From assembly GCA_036480335.1 (NCBI GenBank), contig JAZGGH010000036.1, positions 1-23,614 on the forward strand: a stretch of DNA of 23,614 nt, given 5' to 3'. Each line of letters begins with the position of its first letter. The stretch's first letter is position 1. The position numbers and the translations under genes are program-made. Shown here piece after piece: positions 17,780 to 23,614 of the stretch. The notes beneath the pieces were generated by a model. That model was not told the DNA's origin, did no database searches, and saw nothing but the letters and a program-made list of their open reading frames with translations. The DNA is from JAZGER01 sp036480335. GTDB lineage: Bacteria > Pseudomonadota > Gammaproteobacteria > DSM-19610.

Positions 17780-18826
17780 TCACATATCAAACAACATGAC
17801 ATCAGCCACAGATTTTGCCCATTGTGAAAACTGGGGTACCGAAAATAGATCCTGGCCAATAACCCGATGCATATCTGAAATCAGCATGACACCCATTTCA
17901 CGCTGCGGGAACAGCCCGGCATAATCGATAATCCGACCAAAAACCTCCTGTGCATCATTGTCATTACGCACACGAATAGCCCGCGCTACCAGCGCAGCTG
18001 CAACTGCGTATTGTAAATCTGTCTCTTTGGGTACGGGCACCTTGTCACCACGCACAATAGCATCGATATCAGGCAAATTTTCAAGATTCTCGACAAAGGC
18101 GTTCAGCTCAATACCGGCAGCCGGCCCCACACAGGCCTGTAGTGTTTCAACCAGCACACTGGAATTGTCACCAAATTTGGCCAGCGCACGGTGCGCAAAT
18201 TCCCAGGATCGAGGTGATGGAAAAGCGACTGGATTATGTGCAGGATCGAATTCGAACAACAGCTCCGGACGGAAACGCAAAAAAGCGATCAGGTGTTCAT
18301 TGATATCATTCTCATACGCCCATGCTACCCAGTCATCCAGATTGACATCCAGTTCATAATGGGAAAAGCGGTTGGCCAGCGGGGCCGGCATACTGTAGGT
18401 CACTCCTCGGTCACCCTGGCGATTACCAGCAGCGAAAATCGCCCAGCCATCAGGCACCTGATAAGCGCCCAATCGCCGGTCTAGAATTAACTGGTAGGCT
18501 GCGGCTGATACACTGGGTGGTACTGAAGTAATTTCATCGAGAAACAGAATACCGTGCTCCCCATGGCGTTTTTCATCGGGCAACATGGAAGGAATCGCCC
18601 ACTCAACGGCTTCTCCAGCACGAAAAGGAATACCGCGTAAATCACTGGGCTCCATCTGCGAAAGCCGGATATCAATCACTTCAGCCTGATGGCGTTCCGC
18701 AACCTGCGAAATAATCTGTGACTTACCCACCCCTGGCGGCCCCCATAACATCACGGGTGTATGCTGTTTTTCCTGAGCACTCTGGAACTCTTTTTCAAGA
18801 ATGGTAAAAAGCTGAGCTGGGCGCAT
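17780..18826 (-). CDS. MoxR-type AAA+ ATPase
   Basis: The protein has 348 residues and no signal peptide. Walker A GPPGVGKS is at 29-36 (K35), Walker B ILFLDEIT at 93-100 (D97, E98), sensor 1 AAGN about 130, and an arginine-finger segment PLANRFSHYEL about 150. A helical lid follows, with FPSPRSWEFAHRAL, a segment typical of MoxR relatives. AGGAGGGG before the ATG is a strong ribosome-binding site. MoxR ATPases act with VWA proteins as chaperones that mature or insert metal cofactors into large complexes, and the VWA gene follows at once. Physical association is inferred from family knowledge. Confidence 0.9.
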   Translation of the reverse strand: MRPAQLFTILEKEFQSAQEKQHTPVMLWGPPGVGKSQIISQVAERHQAEVIDIRLSQMEPSDLRGIPFRAGEAVEWAIPSMLPDEKRHGEHGILFLDEITSVPPSVSAAAYQLILDRRLGAYQVPDGWAIFAAGNRQGDRGVTYSMPAPLANRFSHYELDVNLDDWVAWAYENDINEHLIAFLRFRPELLFEFDPAHNPVAFPSPRSWEFAHRALAKFGDNSSVLVETLQACVGPAAGIELNAFVENLENLPDIDAIVRGDKVPVPKETDLQYAVAAALVARAIRVRNDNDAQEVFGRIIDYAGLFPQREMGVMLISDMHRVIGQDLFSVPQFSQWAKSVADVMLFDM

Positions 18827-18853
18827 TGCCCCTCCTTAGTATTGTCTAGGATA

Positions 18854-18862
18854 TGTGGATAA
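18854..18862 (-). promoter_or_regulatory. DnaA box (TTATCCACA, minus strand)
   Basis: TGTGGATAA is an exact match to the DnaA-box consensus TTATNCACA on the reverse strand. It sits about 28 bases upstream of the MoxR ATPase start, in the divergent gap to the receiver-like gene. A near match, TTATGCACT (eight of nine), lies at 18966-18974. Confidence 0.5.
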
Positions 18863-19037
18863 ATTCCGGCAACTCACTATCTTACAGTAAAAGTTTTCCT
18901 GATTTCATGGCAAAGCAACCCATCTGCATGTGGGGAATTGACTCAAAAACGTGCCTGGTTCACAGTTATGCACTCCACCGATGCACCGTTAGCCAGCACT
19001 GCCGTTAGGGAATTCAACACAAAGCAGGAATACCCGA

Positions 19038-19685
19038 ATGACATCAGCTGGAATCGAAAATCAAATACTGATTTGCACATCATCCGAGATCAAAGGCCAA
19101 CATCTGAGTGAAAAATTTCGTAAAGCAGCGGCTGGAAGCAGCATCGCCTACACCACCAGCCAGGCAATAAATCTACTGGAAGAACAACCCATTATCGCTG
19201 TTGTCGTGGACCTCATGATGAACGATTGCGACGGTATCAGTTTTGCCCTGCAATTAAAGGAAGACCTGCCCTGGTTACCCGTTATTGTGATGACAACGGA
19301 TCAGCTGGAAACCGGCGCTTCACAAAGCGACTGGCTAACACGCAACAGAGTACACACTCAACTTGAGTTTTCGCTCAGGCATGCCAGCCTCAACCAGAAA
19401 ACCAGATCCGCACAAATATTACATCTTGAAATGAATGATGAAACAGCTTCACTGGTACAAAATACACTCGGAACAACCACAGAGGTTTTCAGGGCTCGCA
19501 GTCTTCAGGAAGCCAATATCGCCATGGCATTGCGCCAGTATGACCTGGCTTTAATCAGTTCTGATTATACCGCAACGACTTCTGACCGCGCTTCAGAAAG
19601 TGCGGATACTGCCAGTCATTTGCTATCAATTCTGGGTAACTTCAATAACAGATCCTGGTTAGCAGCTGAATCAGCCTCATCATGA
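19038..19685 (+). CDS. Degenerate tandem receiver-like protein
   Basis: The protein has 215 residues. Residues about 8-110 resemble a response-regulator receiver fold: ILICTSSEIKG, AVVVDLMMNDCDGISFALQL and WLPVIVMTTD. D58 could be the phospho-acceptor, but the usual acidic pair after strand 1 is replaced by CTSSE, and the conserved lysine after strand 5 is not visible. Residues about 125-190 look like a second receiver half (AQILHLEMNDETASLVQNTL, then MALRQYDLALISSD), without the usual acidic pocket. There is no output domain. CAGGAA precedes the ATG. It is likely a phosphorylation-independent protein-protein module. No kinase is nearby; partner unknown. Confidence 0.6.
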   Translation: MTSAGIENQILICTSSEIKGQHLSEKFRKAAAGSSIAYTTSQAINLLEEQPIIAVVVDLMMNDCDGISFALQLKEDLPWLPVIVMTTDQLETGASQSDWLTRNRVHTQLEFSLRHASLNQKTRSAQILHLEMNDETASLVQNTLGTTTEVFRARSLQEANIAMALRQYDLALISSDYTATTSDRASESADTASHLLSILGNFNNRSWLAAESASS

Positions 19686-19847
19686 ACTAATTCCGGCAGC
19701 AAAAACCTCATTCGAATCGATTTCATGGAAGATTTCTGGATGAATAATATGCATTTTTCCGCTTGACTTTTCGTCTGGCACATTTCATCCATGACTGATG
19801 CTTATACACAGGTTTTTAGATCCTTCGAAAAAATAGCTGTGAAATCA

Positions 19848-19860
19848 CAACAAATTGATA
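19848..19860 (-). promoter_or_regulatory. Putative IHF-binding site
   Basis: CAACAAATTGATA fits YAANNNNTTGATW, the reverse complement of the IHF consensus WATCAANNNNTTR, at every specified position. It lies between DnaA boxes and borders an AT-rich segment. Confidence 0.4.
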
Positions 19861-19992
19861 TAACGTCACATGAATAACCTATAACTTATTGATATCTATA
19901 TACTTATATAAATTGATCGTAAAGTAGCCAATTTAAAGAATAGCCAGTATTTCTGCTGGTTTCACGCGTTTCACCTCAATTCATCAACAGAC

Positions 19993-20015
19993 TTATCCAC
20001 AGCTTTTGTGCATAA
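19993..20015. promoter_or_regulatory. Inverted pair of DnaA boxes
   Basis: TTATCCACA at 19993-20001 and TGTGCATAA at 20007-20015 both match TTATNCACA exactly, face each other, and are separated by GCTTT. Facing boxes at this distance are common in DnaA-binding loci. Confidence 0.55.
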
Positions 20016-20089
20016 CTTTAGCCCTGATTCTTTCAATATTCCGGATGAAACATCATGGAGATTTATTATTACTGGGAGATTGGTCAAAT

Positions 20090-20098
20090 TGGTATGAT
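20090..20098 (+). promoter_or_regulatory. Extended -10 promoter candidate for the Lon-like gene
   Basis: TGGTATGAT is an extended -10 element (TGn plus TATGAT) about 40 bases before the start codon at 20137. The -35 region is poor, which extended -10 promoters tolerate. No clear heat-shock sigma-32 promoter was seen. Confidence 0.4.
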
Positions 20099-20136
20099 AG
20101 CCCTCTGAATCCAATCACTGGAAGGATACATAAATC

Positions 20137-22515
20137 ATGGTCATCGAATCCAACGAATCAATTGCTCAAACTGCCGAGCTTGTTCGCGCGAACGATATTT
20201 TACCCACTGCCATTCCCATCTTGCCACAGACAGAGCGCCCATTTTTCCCTGGCCAGGCGATCCCGCTGCTCGTAGACCCCGAAAAATGGGAATCCACTAT
20301 TGAAGCCGCCGTCAACTCAACCAATAACATCATCGGCCTGTTGCTGACACACAGCAAACAAGCAGAAAACACCACCACGCGTGACTTTTACAGCATGGGC
20401 ACAGCCTGCCGAATCCATCGCGTCGGCAACACAGATGGACGCACCCAGATCTTACTGGAGGGAGTTCAGCGCTTCAAAATCGTCAAATGGCTCAAAAAGG
20501 AAGTCCCTTTTACCGCCAGTGTGAAATATTATCCTGAAGATCAATACGATGAAATTCCGGAAATCAAGGCATACGCCATTGCCATTATCAATACGATCAA
20601 GGAGTTAATTCCGCTTAACCCACTCTACGGAGAAGAATTCAAACTGTTTCTTGATCATTTTCACCCCAATGATCCTTCCCACCTGGCAGATTTTGCCGCC
20701 AGCCTGACCACCTCGGCCAGGGAAGAACAACAGGAAGTTCTGGAATCCATTGACCTGCTAACCAGACTGCAGCGCGTGCATGTTCTGATTATGCAGGAAC
20801 TCGAAGTCGCCAAAGCACAATCAGATATTCGCAAGCAGGTTGAAAAGGACATGTCCGAACACCAGCGCGAAATCATCCTGAGGGAACAGTTAAGGGTGAT
20901 TCAAAACGAACTCGGTATCTCCAAGGATGACCGAACCGCCGAGCTGGACAAGTTCAGACAACGACTAGAAGGCATCACCCTGCCAGAAGTCGCTGAAAAA
21001 CGCATAGAAGAAGAGATGCAAAAATTTTCGGTACTGGAAACCGGCTCCCCAGAATACGCTACAACCAGAAACTACCTGGACTGGTTAACAGTCTTGCCCT
21101 GGAGGAAAACAACGCAAGATCAGCTCGACATCGCAGAGGCAGCAGAAATTCTGGACGCCGATCATGATGGACTGGAAGATGTCAAACAACGCATTCTGGA
21201 ATTCATCGGCGTTGGCATTATGAAGGGTGAAGTTGCCGGCTCAATTATCCTTTTTGTCGGCCCTCCCGGCGTGGGTAAAACCTCGTTAGGTCGATCTATC
21301 GCACGCGCCTTGCATCGAAAGTTTTTTCGCTTCTCTCTTGGCGGTATGCGCGATGAGGCTGAAATCAAAGGCCACCGTCGGACCTATATAGGCGCCATGC
21401 CCGGAAAATTCATTCAGGCCATCAAGGATACACAATCATCCAACCCTATTATCATGCTCGATGAAATCGATAAAATTGGCGCTTCCTACCAGGGCGACCC
21501 TGCATCTGCATTACTTGAAGTACTGGACCCAGAGCAAAATTCCGACTTTCTTGATCATTATCTGGATGTTCCTTTTGACCTTTCCAGTGTCCTGTTTATC
21601 TGTACCGCCAATCAGCTTGACACCATTCCCGGACCCCTGCTTGACCGAATGGAAGTCATTCAACTCTCAGGCTACCTGGCCAGTGAAAAAATGCTAATCG
21701 CACGTAATCATTTGATTCCCAGACAACTGGAAAAATCGGGCCTGAAAAAACGCGGCCAACTACGCATTGATAAAGCAGCATTGCGTGTCATTGTTGAACA
21801 GTATGCAAGAGAAGCTGGCGTCCGTCGCCTGGAGAAATACCTCGGTACCATTGCACGAAAAGCCGTCATTAAACTGCTTGATGGAACAAAGGCTCCGATT
21901 CATGTGCGTGCAGGCGATATTGAAGAATACCTTGGCAAGGCTATTTTCCAGAAAGAAAAACCCATGAGTGGCATTGGCGTTATTACCGGACTAGCATGGA
22001 CTTCTATGGGTGGTGCAACGTTGAGTATAGAAGCCACTCGCGTACATACGTTGTCACGCGGTTTGAAACTAACCGGCCAGCTTGGCAATGTCATGAAAGA
22101 ATCTGCTGAAATTGCCTACAGTTATATAATGGCAAACTACGAACGTTGGGGCGGCAAACAAGACTACTTCGATAATGCATTTATTCATCTACATGTACCG
22201 GCGGGTGCCACACCCAAAGATGGCCCAAGCGCTGGCATCACTATGGCAAGCGCCCTCCTTTCGCTAGCAAGTGGTCGCAAGATCAAAGGGAAAATGGCCA
22301 TGACCGGAGAACTCACCTTAACCGGACATGTTCTTCCAGTTGGGGGCATTCGGGAAAAAGTCATTGCAGCCAGACGCGTGAAAATCAAACACCTGATATT
22401 GCCGGCTGCAAACCGTGGTGATTTTGAAGAAGTACCCGACTATATCCGTGAAGGTATCACAGCAGATTTTGTTGAGATATACGATGAAGTCGCCGCAATT
22501 ATTTTTGGCAAATAA
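20137..22515 (+). CDS. ATP-dependent Lon-family protease (second, AsrA-like type)
   Basis: The protein has 792 residues: N-terminal LON substrate-binding domain (ILPQTERPFFPGQAIPLLVD), helical middle, AAA+ domain with Walker A GPPGVGKT (375-382, K381) and LDEIDKIG, then the Ser-Lys protease domain with S698 in PKDGPSAGIT and K741 in GGIREKVIAA. The 43-residue Ser-Lys spacing equals that of E. coli Lon (S679, K722). The PFFPGQ and SMGGATLSIEA segments resemble the second Lon found in Pseudomonas (AsrA type). The usual clpX-lon-hupB neighbourhood of the main Lon is absent, which supports a paralogue. GGAAGGA at 20120-20126 precedes the ATG. It degrades misfolded or regulatory proteins in the cytoplasm. 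Confidence 0.93.
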   Translation: MVIESNESIAQTAELVRANDILPTAIPILPQTERPFFPGQAIPLLVDPEKWESTIEAAVNSTNNIIGLLLTHSKQAENTTTRDFYSMGTACRIHRVGNTDGRTQILLEGVQRFKIVKWLKKEVPFTASVKYYPEDQYDEIPEIKAYAIAIINTIKELIPLNPLYGEEFKLFLDHFHPNDPSHLADFAASLTTSAREEQQEVLESIDLLTRLQRVHVLIMQELEVAKAQSDIRKQVEKDMSEHQREIILREQLRVIQNELGISKDDRTAELDKFRQRLEGITLPEVAEKRIEEEMQKFSVLETGSPEYATTRNYLDWLTVLPWRKTTQDQLDIAEAAEILDADHDGLEDVKQRILEFIGVGIMKGEVAGSIILFVGPPGVGKTSLGRSIARALHRKFFRFSLGGMRDEAEIKGHRRTYIGAMPGKFIQAIKDTQSSNPIIMLDEIDKIGASYQGDPASALLEVLDPEQNSDFLDHYLDVPFDLSSVLFICTANQLDTIPGPLLDRMEVIQLSGYLASEKMLIARNHLIPRQLEKSGLKKRGQLRIDKAALRVIVEQYAREAGVRRLEKYLGTIARKAVIKLLDGTKAPIHVRAGDIEEYLGKAIFQKEKPMSGIGVITGLAWTSMGGATLSIEATRVHTLSRGLKLTGQLGNVMKESAEIAYSYIMANYERWGGKQDYFDNAFIHLHVPAGATPKDGPSAGITMASALLSLASGRKIKGKMAMTGELTLTGHVLPVGGIREKVIAARRVKIKHLILPAANRGDFEEVPDYIREGITADFVEIYDEVAAIIFGK

Positions 22516-22533
22516 TCAACATTCCAACAACTG

Positions 22534-22570
22534 CAACTCTGTCATCCAGAAAAAATGAATGACAGAGTTG
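22534..22570. terminator. Perfect 12-bp hairpin between convergent genes
   Basis: CAACTCTGTCAT at 22534-22545 pairs perfectly with ATGACAGAGTTG at 22559-22570 around a 13-base loop, between the Lon-like gene stop and the stop of the opposing HhH gene. No U-tract follows on either side, so it may work as a bidirectional barrier or as an mRNA 3'-end protector. Confidence 0.5.
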
Positions 22571-22590
22571 TAAGCCATTATAACGGCAAG

Positions 22591-22875
22591 CTACTTGGTT
22601 GCAGTTTTTGGCATAATCTCCTTGATGCGTTCACGGTTCAGCTCAAGTGTTTTTTCACCAATCCCTTTCACTTCCGTTAATTCTTCAACAGAACTGAACA
22701 TTCCATTTTCCTGTCGATAACGAACAATGGCCATGGCTTTCTGCGGACCAATACCATCCAGCAAATCGACCAGTGTTTCTGAATCAGCAGAATTGATATC
22801 TACTTCAGGCGAAGCAAAAGCCGCAATGGGCAACAGCAAAAGGAATGAAAAAAGAATCTTGCGAAAGTACATCAT
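22591..22875 (-). CDS. Secreted ComEA-like helix-hairpin-helix protein
   Basis: The protein has 94 residues. Residues 1-21 are a signal peptide (FRKILFSFLLLLPIAAFA). The mature part is a single ComEA-type double helix-hairpin-helix domain: VDINSADSETLVDLLDGIGP, QKAMAIVRYRQENGMF, then VEELTEVKGIGEKTL. The GIGP and GIGE turns are the hairpins that bind DNA backbone. Short periplasmic proteins of this type take up and ratchet incoming DNA during natural transformation, though many in gammaproteobacteria are unproven. GGAGG directly before the first of two ATGs sets the start. The glycine-zipper gene lies upstream on the same strand. Confidence 0.88.
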   Translation of the reverse strand: MMYFRKILFSFLLLLPIAAFASPEVDINSADSETLVDLLDGIGPQKAMAIVRYRQENGMFSSVEELTEVKGIGEKTLELNRERIKEIMPKTATK

Positions 22876-22898
22876 ACTAACCTCCTGTTATTTAAGAT

Positions 22899-22938
22899 TG
22901 GGAATCCTTCCCATATCCGTTGTCATAACATCGACAAC
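22899..22938. repeat. Two small inverted repeats upstream of the HhH gene
   Basis: TGGGAA-TCC-TTCCCA at 22899-22913, and GTTGTC at 22919-22924 facing GACAAC at 22933-22938. Both lie between two minus-strand genes; they may be a weak terminator of the glycine-zipper gene or operator sites. Confidence 0.3.
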
Positions 22939-23014
22939 AGATTCATTCTATCATTTTGTAGAACAAAGTAAAGACCCTGACTTCGTTTACACGCTTACAA
23001 TAACAATTGCATCA

Positions 23015-23365
23015 CTATTGCAAATCAACCAGGCGACCATCAACAATTTGCACTTTATCTCCAATAGACCATTTCTGGCGTGGTGAACGAACGGTATTGG
23101 TATCTCCATCTAATGATTCTATTCGATATGCCTGTCCATGAAGGCCAGTAATTTCCTGAACCTCACCGCCTAACCAGGCACTGACGAGACCAGCACCCAC
23201 TGCGCCTATCGGCCCGCCTATTGCTGCACCAGCCATGATACCTGCAAGCCCTCCAAACCCCTTACCGGGAAGCGTATCAGGAATTTCCTCAACCACGGTA
23301 TCGGCATAAACATTTGTGCTAAGTAACAGTGCACTCATTAACATTACACTCAATATTTTCATCAT
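23015..23365 (-). CDS. Exported glycine-zipper protein with small C-terminal domain
   Basis: The protein has 116 residues. Residues 1-21 form a signal peptide (cleavage after VYA). Residues about 34-67 are a glycine zipper (GKGFGGLAGIMAGAAIGGPI and on), a hydrophobic GxxxG-type hairpin that inserts in or packs on membranes. The rest (about 70-116) is beta-rich, perhaps SH3-like: YRIESLDGDTNTVRSP and GDKVQIVDGRLV. No lipobox cysteine is present, unlike SlyB/17-kDa antigen lipoproteins with a similar zipper. The ATG at 23365 follows GGAG; an earlier in-frame start at 23413 lacks such support and would break the signal peptide. Location is probably periplasm or outer-membrane inner face; function unknown. 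Confidence 0.7.
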   Translation of the reverse strand: MMKILSVMLMSALLLSTNVYADTVVEEIPDTLPGKGFGGLAGIMAGAAIGGPIGAVGAGLVSAWLGGEVQEITGLHGQAYRIESLDGDTNTVRSPRQKWSIGDKVQIVDGRLVDLQ

Positions 23366-23447
23366 CACATCTCCTACGATTAATTTACTGGTACTTAAAA
23401 AGATGCAATGCACACAAAAATGGTTCCTGAATATTCTTTAAAGAATT

Positions 23448-23614
23448 GGCTCTTCCCCAAATCGAGTGGGTAGTTTACTGTAAATAGAATGAGAGACAAA
23501 GACTTATACGCCCAGATACTGGGTATCAAGAGTCCCTGGCATGTATCGGGTGTTGACCTGAGTGTGTCAGAGGGTGAAGTGGCGGTGCGGGTAGAACAGG
23601 ATGACGGCGTGATG
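23448..23614 (+). mobile_element. Left end of an ISL3-family insertion sequence (right end outside window)
   Basis: GGCTCTTCCCCAAA beginning at 23448 resembles the terminal inverted repeat of ISL3-family elements, and it stands 41 bases ahead of a transposase start. The flank just outside is the 14-bp palindrome ATTCTTTAAAGAAT (23433-23446), a plausible AT-rich target. Target duplication and the right end cannot be checked here. Confidence 0.55.
23489..23614 (+). CDS. ISL3-family transposase, N-terminal part (cut by window end)
   Basis: The frame from ATG at 23489 reads MRDKDLYAQILGIKSPWHVS and then GVDLSVSEGEVAVRVEQDDG, open to the window end. This is the characteristic N-terminus of ISL3-family transposases, where a CxxC zinc-finger segment follows next. 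The DDE catalytic domain lies beyond the window, so whether the gene is intact is unknown. The start is too near the window edge for a length-based call; the identification rests on this strongly recognisable opening. Confidence 0.75.
   Translation, partial: MRDKDLYAQILGIKSPWHVSGVDLSVSEGEVAVRVEQDDGVM

Larger units (their letters stand above)
19686..20136. other. 450-bp non-coding region with DnaA boxes, IHF site and AT-rich stretch
   Basis: No gene is supported here. The region holds exact DnaA-box matches at 19802-19810 (TTATACACA), 19993-20001 (TTATCCACA) and 20007-20015 (TGTGCATAA, reverse), the last two an inverted pair 5 bases apart. CAACAAATTGATA at 19848-19860 is an exact match to the IHF consensus on the reverse strand, and 19853-19925 is markedly AT-rich. 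The region also carries the promoter of the Lon-like gene. The combination suggests a DnaA-binding control site. Confidence 0.5.

Noticed and set aside
17764..17859. Longer N-terminus of the VWA protein
   Set aside because: It would run inside the MoxR gene in another frame; the ATG at 17763 directly follows the MoxR stop.
19836..19850. TGTGAAATCACA palindrome as a CRP-binding site
   Set aside because: CRP sites need TGTGA and TCACA separated by six bases; here they are two apart.
18827..20136. Firm call of the chromosomal origin
   Set aside because: The DnaA boxes are real matches, but no origin-linked genes are nearby and GC skew cannot be judged from this window, so it is listed as a finding only.

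Overview
The window reads as chromosomal DNA of a gammaproteobacterium. Evidence includes adk, dsbC beside xerD, a 107-residue FdxA ferredoxin, a Pseudomonas-type second Lon protease, Sec signal peptides and an outer-membrane beta-barrel. I cannot name the genus. Base composition is moderate in most genes, with a clearly AT-rich patch at about 1.6-2.7 kb. No rRNA, tRNA or CRISPR array was seen.

Layout. 1-1580 (+): C-terminal beta-barrel part of a large outer-membrane protein whose start lies outside the window. 1.6-2.7 kb: an accessory patch with an AT-rich two-TM orphan, a diverged 27-bp direct repeat and a decayed HUH (Y1) transposase fragment. 2652-3614 (-): a coiled-coil orphan. 3.86-5.4 kb (+): a small periplasmic Spy/CpxP-like protein, a DUF3047 protein and fdxA. 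5.45-11.76 kb (+): two overlapping genes for an AddB-like nuclease and an AddA-like helicase-nuclease, closed by a strong hairpin that also faces dsbC. 11.8-18.8 kb (-): dsbC, xerD, a thioredoxin, a GGDEF diguanylate cyclase, adk, then a VWA/metallopeptidase-like protein with its MoxR-type AAA+ ATPase. 19.0-22.5 kb (+): a degenerate tandem receiver protein, a 450-bp non-coding region and a Lon-family protease. 22.6-23.4 kb (-): a secreted helix-hairpin-helix protein and a glycine-zipper protein. 23.45 kb to the end (+): the left end and transposase start of an ISL3-family insertion sequence.

How genes may work together. The AddB-like/AddA-like pair probably forms a double-strand-break resection machine. 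DsbC refolds periplasmic disulfides and XerD resolves chromosome dimers; the thioredoxin overlaps or abuts xerD. The MoxR ATPase and VWA protein form a classical chaperone-like pair.

The most unusual signal is non-coding. Around the degenerate receiver gene and ahead of lon there are four exact matches to the DnaA box TTATNCACA (two of them a tight inverted pair), one near match, an exact IHF consensus and an AT-rich stretch. This looks like a DnaA-binding control locus (datA/DARS-like) or possibly an origin, and deserves experimental attention.
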